NCBI GenBank assembly: GCA_016763235.1
Contig: JAESUE010000223.1
Location: forward strand, 1 to 12,494
Source: Pseudomonadales bacterium
GTDB lineage: Bacteria > Pseudomonadota > Gammaproteobacteria > Pseudomonadales > UBA3067
Direction of reading: 5' to 3'
DNA: 12,494 nucleotides
Made by a program: the position numbers and the translations under genes. Position 1 is the first letter of the stretch, and each line of letters begins with the position of its first letter. The notes beneath the pieces are model-generated. The model had not been told where the DNA came from, did no database searches, and saw nothing but the letters and a program-made list of their open reading frames with translations. Below, in pieces: positions 6,545 to 12,494 of this stretch.

Positions 6545-7534
6545 TTAATTTTGTTCCAGCAACTTGCGCTCCCAATCGAGGGATGTTTTGACGATTTTAT
6601 TAATATCGTCGTACTGGGGTTCCCATTTGAGGGTTTTCTTAATGGCTCCGCAATCAGAAATCAAACAAGGCGGGTCGCCAGCGCGACGGGTTTCCTCAAT
6701 CACTTTAATAGGCTTGCCTAGCTCCTGTTCCATCGCGTTGATAACTTCTCTTACACTGTAGCCATGTCCATAGCCACAATTAAAGGTGTTGGACTCCCCA
6801 CCAGCGCGCAGGTAGTCGAGGGCTTTGATGTGGGCGCTGGCCAAATCTTCCACATGAATAAAATCCCTTACACCGGTGCCATCGGGGGTGTCGTAATCGG
6901 TTCCGAAAACGTACAAAGCCTCCCTTTTACCAACCGCCACTTCTGCAGCCACTTTAATCAGTAAGGTGGCATTTGGTGTATTTTGGCCAATGCGGCACTC
7001 AGGGTCACAGCCTGCTACATTAAAGTAGCGCAACACCACGTGAGATAAATCCGTAACGGCAGAAAGATCTCTTAGCATCCATTCTGACATGAGCTTAGAG
7101 GTGCCGTAGGGGTTAATAGGGTTTGTGGGGGTGTCTTCGCGGGCGACTCCGCCTTCCAAAACGCCGTATACAGCAGCTGTAGAAGAAAAAATAACGTGCT
7201 TTACACCGTTATTCTGGCAACATTCCAGCAGGCTTCGTGTATTAGCGGTGTTATTGCCGTAATACTTTAGTGGATTGGTCACTGATTCAGGAACAATCGT
7301 ATGCGCTGCAAAATGAATGACAGATTCAATATTTCGAGACTGAATAATGTTTGAAACCAGATCTTGGTCGCCCACGTTGCCTTCTATGAGTTCACCATGG
7401 AGCACGGCCTCTCGTTTACCGGTTCCAAGATTATCAAGCACGACAACCTTTTCGCCCAACTCGCCTAGCTGCCTCACGACATGACTGCCAATATAGCCTG
7501 CCCCACCGGTTACAAGAATGGTTCCTTTTGACAT
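6545..7534 (-). CDS. galE: UDP-glucose 4-epimerase
   Basis: This is a 329-residue short-chain dehydrogenase-type epimerase interconverting UDP-glucose and UDP-galactose with bound NAD+, supplying galactose for the Leloir pathway and for surface polysaccharides. The NAD-binding glycine motif TGGAGYIGS lies at residues 9-17. Asn/Ala motifs include HFAAHTIVPES, and the catalytic set is Thr119 (in SSTAAVYG), Tyr143 and Lys147 (in YGTSK). Thr replaces the Ser of E. coli GalE, as in many homologues. The start at 7534 is preferred over an in-frame ATG at 7561 because AAGGAG lies 6 bases upstream and the product begins MSKGTILVTGG. It is the first gene of a three-gene operon and diverges from gspE. 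Confidence 0.95.
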   Translation of the reverse strand: MSKGTILVTGGAGYIGSHVVRQLGELGEKVVVLDNLGTGKREAVLHGELIEGNVGDQDLVSNIIQSRNIESVIHFAAHTIVPESVTNPLKYYGNNTANTRSLLECCQNNGVKHVIFSSTAAVYGVLEGGVAREDTPTNPINPYGTSKLMSEWMLRDLSAVTDLSHVVLRYFNVAGCDPECRIGQNTPNATLLIKVAAEVAVGKREALYVFGTDYDTPDGTGVRDFIHVEDLASAHIKALDYLRAGGESNTFNCGYGHGYSVREVINAMEQELGKPIKVIEETRRAGDPPCLISDCGAIKKTLKWEPQYDDINKIVKTSLDWERKLLEQN

Positions 7535-7540
7535 TGATTG

Positions 7541-7546
7541 CTCCTT
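7541..7546 (-). promoter_or_regulatory. ribosome binding site deciding the galE start
   Basis: AAGGAG on the - strand, 6 bases upstream of the ATG at 7532-7534. It falls inside the longer frame that starts at 7561, so the longer start would leave a perfect Shine-Dalgarno sequence unused and add nine residues not typical of GalE. Confidence 0.85.
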
Positions 7547-7606
7547 ATTGGCGTTATTCAAATATTTGATATAAAAAACTGATTTAATGTTCGTACTTTA
7601 GTCTAG

Positions 7607-7612
7607 ATTATA
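7607..7612 (-). promoter_or_regulatory. likely -10 box of the galE operon promoter
   Basis: A perfect TATAAT on the - strand, about 73 bases before the galE ATG. The -35 region is weak (around TTCGCT at 17-18 bp spacing), which could mean activator dependence. The -10 box lies inside an imperfect inverted repeat (TAGTATA/TAGACTA, 7599-7615) that could be an operator. No equally clear promoter for the divergent gspE was found. Confidence 0.45.
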
Positions 7613-7765
7613 CTAAAAAGGTAACTACTCAGCGAACTCTGTAACGGTTCAAATTTGAGCGCGAACTGAATAGTTATTGTTGTTTTTAACACCATGCAGA
7701 GAATGGCCGTTGAGCTGGGATGGGCGCTTGTGTAAACTCGCAGGGCTTTCAGCAGTGAGTGGAAT

Positions 7766-9328
7766 ATGGAACAGCAAATGAACACTGATCAAACCGGCGT
7801 CGATGATACAACGAGTTCACGTTCAGCAGAACCTGAACTATCCGCTAATAGCGACACCAAGATTCTCGTGCGTCTGCCATTTATGTTTGCCAAGCGTCAC
7901 GGGGTTTTACTCGATATCACGGATGGACAGAGGAAGATCCTCCATGCTCCGGGCTTGACGCTAGCCACAATTGCCGAAGTTAGCCGTTTTATAGACTCCG
8001 ACACGCCTTATGAAGAGCTTGAGCGAGAAGAATTTGATCACAGCCTCGCACTGTCCTATCAAAATAACACCAGTGAATCCATGCAAATGGTTGAAGGCAT
8101 GGGTGACGAGATGGACTTGGCCTCTCTGGCTGATTTGGTGCCCGAGACAGAAGATTTAATGGAGCAGCAAGACGATGCGCCGATTATTCGCCTTATCAAC
8201 GCCTTGCTCACTGAGGCCATACGTGAAAACGCCTCTGATATTCATATAGAAACGTTTGAGCGTAAACTCGTGGTGCGCATGCGCGTAGACGGCGTGTTGC
8301 GTGAAGTCGTACAGCCAAAACGTGAACTTGCATCGTTGCTGGTTTCTCGTATCAAAGTTATGGCAAAGCTTGATATTGCAGAAAAAAGAGTGCCGCAGGA
8401 TGGGCGAATTGCCTTACGTGTAGCAGGGCGCGAAGTGGATGTGCGTGTTTCCACCATGCCCTCTAGCCACGGCGAACGGGTGGTGCTTCGTTTGCTAGAT
8501 AAAAAGGCGGGTAGATTGAACCTTACCCACCTAGGAATGGAAGCGCATGATCATCAGCTCATGCAACGACTCATTCATGAACCTCACGGCATCATTTTAG
8601 TAACCGGCCCCACGGGTTCGGGTAAAACTACCACCTTATATGCCGCTCTCACCGAATTGAACGACAATAGCCGTAACATTCTTACCATTGAAGACCCCGT
8701 GGAATATCAGCTTGAGGGCATCGGGCAAACACAAGTAAACGCCAAAGTAGATATGAGCTTTTCCCGTGGCCTAAGAGCTATTCTTCGGCAAGACCCTGAT
8801 GTAGTGATGATTGGTGAAATTCGTGACCTTGAAACCGCTGAAATTGCCGTGCAAGCCAGTTTGACAGGTCACTTAGTGCTTTCTACATTACATACTAATA
8901 CCGCCGTGGGCTCAATTGTGCGTTTGAAAGATATGGGCATAGAGCCTTTTCTACTTTCTTCCAGCTTAATCGGTTTGCTAGCGCAACGGCTGGTACGGGT
9001 GCTATGTGATGAATGCAAAGAACCCTACCAGGCAGATAAAAAAGAATGCGAAATGTTTGCTTGGGATACCAGCGCGCCACCAACACTCTTTCATGCCAAA
9101 GGCTGTAAAAAGTGTAATCAGCTTGGTTACCGTGGGCGTACAGGCATATACGAATTAGTGGCTGTAAACGATAAAATGCGCACACTGATCCATAATGGAG
9201 CCGGAGAACAAGAGCTGGAGAAATATGCCCGCCAGAATGGAACAGGCATTCGCCATGATGGCGCACGGCAGATTTTGGCCGGAAAAACCTCCGTGGAAGA
9301 AGTTCTACGCGTAACAACCGAGGGCTGA
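7766..9328 (+). CDS. gspE: type II secretion ATPase GspE
   Basis: This is a 520-residue hexameric ATPase that powers pseudopilus assembly on the cytoplasmic face of the type II secretion machine. The N-terminal region (about 1-135) contains the GspL-binding N1E-type domain. The core shows Walker A GPTGSGKTT near residues 281-289, the Asp box ILTIEDPVEY near 305-314, Walker B DPDVVMIGEIRD near 343-354 and the His box GHLVLSTLHTNT near 368-379. The tetracysteine zinc module distinguishing GspE/PilB is present as CDEC at 414-417 and CKKC at 447-450, followed by YRGRTGIYE. An ATG at 7766 with weak GTGGA upstream is taken as the start; Met5 (7778) is an alternative. The gene is followed 5 nt later by gspF. 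No gspC or gspD lies upstream, where galE diverges instead. Confidence 0.95.
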   Translation: MEQQMNTDQTGVDDTTSSRSAEPELSANSDTKILVRLPFMFAKRHGVLLDITDGQRKILHAPGLTLATIAEVSRFIDSDTPYEELEREEFDHSLALSYQNNTSESMQMVEGMGDEMDLASLADLVPETEDLMEQQDDAPIIRLINALLTEAIRENASDIHIETFERKLVVRMRVDGVLREVVQPKRELASLLVSRIKVMAKLDIAEKRVPQDGRIALRVAGREVDVRVSTMPSSHGERVVLRLLDKKAGRLNLTHLGMEAHDHQLMQRLIHEPHGIILVTGPTGSGKTTTLYAALTELNDNSRNILTIEDPVEYQLEGIGQTQVNAKVDMSFSRGLRAILRQDPDVVMIGEIRDLETAEIAVQASLTGHLVLSTLHTNTAVGSIVRLKDMGIEPFLLSSSLIGLLAQRLVRVLCDECKEPYQADKKECEMFAWDTSAPPTLFHAKGCKKCNQLGYRGRTGIYELVAVNDKMRTLIHNGAGEQELEKYARQNGTGIRHDGARQILAGKTSVEEVLRVTTEG

Positions 9329-9333
9329 GTTAA

Positions 9334-10551
9334 TTGCCAGTATTTGAATATCAAGCATTAAATGAACAAGGGCGCCAGAAAAAGGGCGTGCTTGAGGGCG
9401 ATAGTGCGCGACAGATTCGTCAGCAGCTCAGGGATAAAAACTGGACCCCCCTAAGCATCGAAATGGCCTCAGAAAAGGAGGCTCGCCAATCTTTATCACG
9501 ATTTTTTAATAACCCGTCTATTAGTGCCGCTGATTTATCGCTTGTTACGCGGCAATTGGCGACGCTGATTCAAGCCGGTTTGGCGGTAGATGAATCCTTA
9601 AGAGCCGTATCAAAACAAAGTGAGAAAAGCAGCATAAAAAGCATGATACTGGCAGTGCGAGCCAAGGTGCTTGAAGGTTATTCCCTGGCAGATTCTTTGA
9701 CAGAATACCCGCGTTCTTTTCCTGATATATACCGCTCAACAGTCGCCGCAGGTGAGAAATCTGGCCACCTTGATCTCGTACTTGAACAGCTGGCTGATTA
9801 CACCGAACGTCGTCACGAAACCCAGCAGAAAATAAAAATGGCCATGTTATACCCATTAATCTTAATGAGTGTGGCCGTGCTTATTATCGTTGGCATGCTG
9901 ACATACGTGGTTCCCAAAATGGTTTCCGTGTTTGAAAACCGTGACCAGGCATTACCCTTTCTGACACAGGCTCTAATTGATAGCAGTGATTTCCTTCAAT
10001 CGAACGGAATATGGTTGGTATTATTGGCAGTAATGATTGGATTTATCTACCAGAGGGCGATGAAACAAGACGCCCTGCGTCAGCGCGCCCACCGGTTTTA
10101 TCTTCGTGTTCCTCTATTGTCGAAAATGCTAAAAGGGGCCGATACAGCGCGTCTGGCCAGCACCCTGAGCATTTTATTTCGCAGCGGCGTACCCTTGGTC
10201 GAGGCACTTTCCATTGCGGGTGCGGTCACATCTAATATGTGTATCAGGGCAGCGGTCGCTGATGCAGCAGAAAAAGTACGCGAAGGAGGAAGCCTTCATC
10301 GCTCTCTGGATGCATCAGGGCTCTTTCCGCCCATGTTGATTCAGATGATTGCCAGCGGCGAGGCCAGTGGCGAGCTAGACAACATGCTGCAGCGTTCGGC
10401 GCAAAATCAACAGCGCGAGCTAGAAGGCCTGCTGAACACCTTGGTCGGTTTATTCGAGCCTATCATCCTACTGATAATGGGGGGCGTGGTGTTATTGATG
10501 GTGTTGGCGATAATGTTACCTATTATTAGCTTAAATAATCTGGTTGGATAA
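9334..10551 (+). CDS. gspF: type II secretion inner-membrane platform protein GspF
   Basis: This 405-residue polytopic protein forms the inner-membrane platform for pseudopilus assembly, contacting GspE and GspL. It begins with the family N-terminus PVFEYQALNEQGR and has two repeated cytoplasmic T2SSF domains (about 70-172 and 270-375). The first ends before a transmembrane helix at about 174-194; further helices lie at about 226-240 and 377-400. The typical motifs RQLATLIQAGL near 73-83 and VAAGEKSGHLD near 137-147 are repeated in the second half as ASTLSILFRSGVPL and IASGEASGELD. The start is TTG at 9334-9336, which gives the usual N-terminus; GAGGG overlapping the end of gspE is the ribosome binding site. 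It is intact and of normal length. The stop is followed by a MITE-like insertion instead of gspG. Confidence 0.95.
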   Translation: MPVFEYQALNEQGRQKKGVLEGDSARQIRQQLRDKNWTPLSIEMASEKEARQSLSRFFNNPSISAADLSLVTRQLATLIQAGLAVDESLRAVSKQSEKSSIKSMILAVRAKVLEGYSLADSLTEYPRSFPDIYRSTVAAGEKSGHLDLVLEQLADYTERRHETQQKIKMAMLYPLILMSVAVLIIVGMLTYVVPKMVSVFENRDQALPFLTQALIDSSDFLQSNGIWLVLLAVMIGFIYQRAMKQDALRQRAHRFYLRVPLLSKMLKGADTARLASTLSILFRSGVPLVEALSIAGAVTSNMCIRAAVADAAEKVREGGSLHRSLDASGLFPPMLIQMIASGEASGELDNMLQRSAQNQQRELEGLLNTLVGLFEPIILLIMGGVVLLMVLAIMLPIISLNNLVG

Positions 10552-10599
10552 CCGTTCAGCACATACCAAAATTTGAACGCAACTTGAATCATCGTACTG

Positions 10600-10605
10600 A
10601 TATAA
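10600..10605 (+). repeat. target-site duplication, left copy
   Basis: ATATAA directly before the left terminal repeat of the MITE-like element. An identical ATATAA follows the right terminal repeat at 10898-10903. Confidence 0.65.
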
Positions 10606-10666
10606 CTCAAGTTTCGGAGTTCAGATTTCCGGCAAAATATGACATCAATCACGGGGCACGGCGCCT

Positions 10667-10697
10667 GTAGGTTGGGTAGAACGAAGTGAAACCCAAC
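10667..10697 (+). repeat. inner 31-bp repeat, left copy (GTTGGGT/ACCCAAC hairpin)
   Basis: It starts GTAGGTTGGGTAGAACGAAG and ends ACCCAAC, with internal self-complementarity between GTTGGGT and ACCCAAC. It is inverted relative to 10830-10860 with a single difference. Sequences of the form GTTGGGTTTC...ACCCAAC are common in intergenic regions of many bacteria, so this repeat family is probably wider than the element holding it. Confidence 0.8.
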
Positions 10698-10829
10698 AAT
10701 TTCGAAATAAGCGTTGTCACTTAATTGATGGCGGTATCAATGAGTGATTTAGGCACCTAAATTCAAATAGCTGCGGGATTAAATAGAGTGCTAGCTCTTA
10801 AAGCCTGTGTCATAGTGGATATTCATCAT

Positions 10830-10860
10830 GTTGGGTTTCACTTCGTCCTACCCAACCTAC
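10830..10860 (-). repeat. inner 31-bp repeat, right copy
   Basis: This is the inverted partner of 10667-10697, starting GTTGGGTTTCACTTCGTCCT. Together the two copies could form a 31-bp-stem cruciform or RNA hairpin with a 132-base loop in the gspF-gspG transcript. Confidence 0.8.
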
Positions 10861-10897
10861 GAGATTTTCTATGCCATTTTGAACTCTGAAACTTGAG
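10854..10897 (-). repeat. 44-bp repeat upstream of gspG, inverted to 11369-11412
   Basis: The right end of the MITE-like element. On the reverse strand it matches 11369-11412 over 44 bases with one mismatch, including 34 identical bases from the CTCAAG tip. gspG thus lies between inverted copies of this end. Confidence 0.85.
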
Positions 10898-10903
10898 ATA
10901 TAA
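10898..10903 (+). repeat. target-site duplication, right copy
   Basis: ATATAA directly after the right terminal repeat, identical to 10600-10605. Confidence 0.65.
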
Positions 10904-10922
10904 CTATAAAGAAGACAAATAA

Positions 10923-11368
10923 ATGAGTGAAAGAAACGTGAAAAAGAAATAAGCTCTGCCGTTCAACGTGGCTTTACCATGATAGAACTGATGGTGGTGA
11001 TCGTCATACTAGGCATCTTGGCCGCAGCGGTCGTGCCCCAGCTCGTAGGCCGTGATGATATGGCCAAAGTCACCGTGGCGAAAAGTGACATTCGAAATAT
11101 CAGTAACGCACTGAGTATGTATAAATTGGATAATGCCAATTTCCCCAGCACCGAACAAGGCATAGAGGCATTAGTTAACCAGCCCGAAGAGGCAAGAAAC
11201 TGGGCACCCGGTGGTTACCTGCCCAAGCTGCCTGCTGACCCTTGGGGCGGCGATTATATCTACATTAGCCCCGGTGTGAATGGCCCTTACGACTTGTATT
11301 CCTTCGGTGCAGATGGTGTAGATGGCGGTGAAGACTTTAATGCGGATCTCAGCTTAGAGGATCTCTAA
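10923..11368 (+). CDS. gspG: type II secretion major pseudopilin GspG, leader out of frame
   Basis: This is the major pseudopilin, which polymerises into the pseudopilus pushing substrates out. The body is convincing: RGFTMIELMVVIVILGILAA is the prepilin peptidase site (Gly before Phe) with Glu5 and the N-terminal helix, followed by PADPWGGDY and a C-terminal DGVDGGEDFNAD calcium-site region. The problem is the start. In the body's frame there is no ATG, GTG, TTG or CTG between an upstream stop (10928-10930) and the Met at 10979, which is inside the helix motif and would drop the leader and Gly. An ATG at 10923 opens MSERNVKKK then stops at 10950-10952. A -1 shift at the AAAAAG run (10941-10946) would give MSERNVKKEISSAVQRG|FTMIE, a sensible 17-residue leader. 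One lost A, programmed frameshifting or a sequence error could explain this. The stop is one base before the repeat at 11369. Confidence 0.8.
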
Positions 11369-11412
11369 CTCAAGTTTCAGAGTTCAAAATGGCATAGAAA
11401 ATCCCGTAGGTT
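11369..11412 (+). repeat. 44-bp repeat downstream of gspG (partial MITE end)
   Basis: It begins CTCAAGTTTCAGAGTTC directly after the gspG TAA and is inverted relative to 10854-10897 (one mismatch in 44). Similarity to the element ends at CGTAGGTT, inside what would be the inner 31-bp repeat. This is therefore a truncated second copy, joined there to the amidase remnant. Confidence 0.85.
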
Positions 11413-11607
11413 AATGGTATAGAAATAGTTGGAAACTACGATAAGAAAGAAAAAATATATGAAAGTGTTAGTCCATTACAAAACCAGTCATTGCAATGGC
11501 TTATTGGTGAGCTATTTACCTTGTTTCCGATAATCAGAGCAGACATCTATCGACACCCAGAAATTTCTTACAAAAAGCCTAGTGAAGCAGGTACGGCAAA
11601 ATGGTGA
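11410..11607 (+). pseudogene. 3' remnant of an N-acetylmuramoyl-L-alanine amidase gene
   Basis: A 65-codon open frame with no start codon begins right where the truncated repeat ends. Its product resembles the C-terminal part of Amidase_2-type (AmpD/PGRP fold) peptidoglycan amidases: NGIEIVGNY matches the family's GIEIV strand, QNQSLQWLIGELFTLFP matches the helix before the last motif, and IYRHPEISYKKPSEAGTAKW matches the usual GH-D-I...K-DPG..W end with its zinc-binding His. The N-terminal part, including the first His ligand, is missing, so it cannot be active. The stop TGA (11605-11607) overlaps the next gene's ATG, showing that the two were once a coupled pair. The amidase call is by eye; the match of the tail motif is good but not exact. 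Confidence 0.6.
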
Positions 11608-11972
11608 AGACACTTCTTATCTTCTGTTTTGTAATATCCCAGATTGCATGTACAGCGATAAATACCAAAAGCAGTATTATTAAGGTCACTAATATAGTGG
11701 GTGCTGGTAATGATGGAGCATCTAGTGCGTTTTGTGCTGATTTTTCTATTACTAAAGAAGAAGCTCAATATTATTTTGATAACGCTAAGCAGGTATCCGC
11801 TAAAGATATTCACGACAACTACTCATTTTTGCCGTGCTTTGTATCAGGAGAGGGGTATTTAAACAACAAAAAATGCGCATGGGAGGTTCGCGCAGGTGGT
11901 ACGAGTAATATTCGATGTGGCGAGCAGTCTATACTTATGGCGTGTGAAAATTGCTTGCCAGTTCCAGAATAG
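11601..11972 (+). CDS. small exported cysteine-rich protein, possible lipoprotein
   Basis: This is a 123-residue protein that I do not recognise. It has a short hydrophobic signal (residues 4-16) ending SQIAC, a poor but possible lipobox with Cys17; Gln at -3 is unusual, so a plain secreted form is also possible. After Cys17 come six cysteines (45, 79, 92, 106, 115, 118), enough for three disulfides in the periplasm. The ATG overlaps the stop of the amidase remnant (ATGGTGA), and CAGG lies about 10 bases upstream. It is not a known type II secretion component; its position between gspG and gspH and its link to the amidase remnant indicate that it came in with foreign DNA. An accessory or immunity-like role beside the lost amidase is possible but untested. 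Confidence 0.65.
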   Translation: MVKTLLIFCFVISQIACTAINTKSSIIKVTNIVGAGNDGASSAFCADFSITKEEAQYYFDNAKQVSAKDIHDNYSFLPCFVSGEGYLNNKKCAWEVRAGGTSNIRCGEQSILMACENCLPVPE

Positions 11973-12062
11973 CCGCTTAAAAAAATGCAGATGACACAAA
12001 AAACACGCGCCTGATGTTAGCATTAAGCACTAAGGCCCGTGGTCTTTAGGATAGATATAAAT

Positions 12063-12494
12063 ATGAAACTGCATGTAACGAGCTCTCTGGCTTACTTCGT
12101 TTCGATGAACTCGCCAAAAATGCTTAAAGCGAATAAACGCCTGCAACCGAGCGTTATACAGCAACCAAAACAGCAAGGTTTTACCCTGCTAGAGCTGCTG
12201 CTGGTGATTGTTATCGTCGCCATTATGAGTGCTGCGGTGGTCATCACCATGAATCCTGACAATACCCACCGCGAGTTAGAAAAAGAAGCGCGGCGCTTAA
12301 CCCAAGTGTTACGCCAGCTGGCAGACGAGTCTATTTTTCAGGGGCAGGAGTTTGGTGTCAGTTTTGATGAAGAAAAGTACACCTTTTTTGTTTGGAATAG
12401 AGAAGAAAACCAGTGGCAAGCTTACGAGCAACCGCCTGTCTTTCGAAGCTATGCCCTGCCAGAACCTTTCATAATGGTGTTTGAATCAGAAGAA
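12063..12494 (+). CDS. gspH: type II secretion minor pseudopilin GspH (partial, 5' part)
   Basis: The first 144 codons of a minor pseudopilin; the gene runs off the window. The prepilin motif QGFTLLELLLVIVIVAIMSAA has Gly before Phe, Glu5 and a hydrophobic helix, and is followed by ELEKEARRLTQVLRQLADES and YTFFVWNREENQW, typical of GspH, which joins GspI, J and K at the pseudopilus tip. The start at 12063 has TTAGGAT about 11 bases upstream but gives a long leader of ~39 residues. ATG codons at 12105 and 12120 are in frame and would give more usual leaders (20 residues from 12120) but lack a visible ribosome binding site. It is about 700 bp from gspG because of the inserted module, while in most clusters these genes adjoin. 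Confidence 0.9.
   Translation, partial: MKLHVTSSLAYFVSMNSPKMLKANKRLQPSVIQQPKQQGFTLLELLLVIVIVAIMSAAVVITMNPDNTHRELEKEARRLTQVLRQLADESIFQGQEFGVSFDEEKYTFFVWNREENQWQAYEQPPVFRSYALPEPFIMVFESEE

Larger units (their letters stand above)
10606..10897. mobile_element. MITE-like element between gspF and gspG
   Basis: This 292-bp non-coding element has nested inverted repeats. The outer ends read CTCAAGTTTC(G/A)GAGTTCA(G/A)A inward, ~19 bp with two mismatches. An inner pair of 31-bp repeats (10667-10697 and 10830-10860) matches with one mismatch, and each of these can fold as a GTTGGGT/ACCCAAC hairpin. The element is flanked by perfect 6-bp ATATAA duplications, which argues for transposition into the gspF-gspG gap. 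It encodes no transposase, so movement would need one supplied in trans. The 132-bp interior has no frame of interest. It separates gspG from the upstream genes and may have brought a terminator-like hairpin or a promoter. Confidence 0.75.

Noticed and set aside
7603..7785. 60-residue - strand frame between galE and gspE
   Set aside because: It overlaps the divergent promoter region and the gspE start, with no ribosome binding site or recognisable motif.
8895..9317. 140-residue - strand frame inside gspE
   Set aside because: It is antisense to conserved gspE coding sequence and has no family motif; composition is that of a shadow frame.
7647..10590. Similar AAATTTGA-rich stretches before gspE (7650-7671) and after gspF (10569-10590)
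   Set aside because: Similarity is about 20 bases, gapped, and AT-rich; chance is as likely as a shared site.
10905..10910. Possible -10 (TATAAA) for gspG supplied by the MITE end
   Set aside because: The nearest TTGAAC (10879-10884) is 20 bases away, too far for a normal promoter, so it is not listed as a feature.
1..12494. CRISPR arrays, tRNA or rRNA genes
   Set aside because: No regularly spaced direct repeats and no recognisable tRNA or rRNA sequence were seen on either strand.

Overview
The window looks like chromosomal DNA of a heterotrophic, probably marine gammaproteobacterium. This rests on the type II secretion genes (gspE-F-G-H order), an EntD-type phosphopantetheinyl transferase, integron attC sites resembling those of marine Gammaproteobacteria, and an IS21-family element. 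A Cellvibrionales-like host (Teredinibacter/Saccharophagus relatives) would fit, but that is a guess from gene content, not a match.

Region 1 (1-2012) is a run of integron gene cassettes, all reading on the + strand, with no integrase in the window. Four attC recombination sites are visible: a partial one at 1-71, two about 127 bp long and closely related (672-799, 1207-1333), and a short one of a different class (1733-1798). Between them lie an ORF-poor cassette, a GFA/CENP-V-fold protein cassette and a four-helix membrane protein cassette. The start of the first, ORF-poor cassette recurs after the last attC, so the same cassette family is present twice.

Region 2 (about 2013-4406) is an IS21-family insertion sequence with istA and istB on the - strand and two tandem 21-bp repeats at each end. 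It cuts the second copy of the ORF-poor cassette exactly where homology to the first copy stops. To its right (4407-4872) lie mostly featureless DNA and one small membrane-protein gene (4516-4710, - strand).

Region 3 (4873-7534, - strand) is a compact operon: galE (UDP-glucose 4-epimerase), a 4'-phosphopantetheinyl transferase beginning 4 nt after the galE stop, and a DHH-family phosphoesterase 24 nt further on. A likely promoter with a TATAAT -10 box lies at 7607-7612 in the divergent intergenic region.

Region 4 (7766 to the end, + strand) is a type II secretion cluster: gspE (ATPase), gspF (inner-membrane platform, TTG start), gspG (major pseudopilin) and the start of gspH (minor pseudopilin, cut by the window edge). 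The cluster has been invaded. A 292-bp MITE-like element with terminal inverted repeats and a perfect 6-bp target duplication separates gspF from gspG. A 44-bp inverted copy of the element's end begins immediately after the gspG stop codon. A foreign module, the 3' remnant of a peptidoglycan amidase gene plus a small cysteine-rich exported protein, lies between gspG and gspH. The gspG leader is out of frame with the body of the protein by one base at an A5 run, which suggests a recent single-A loss, programmed frameshifting or a sequence error.
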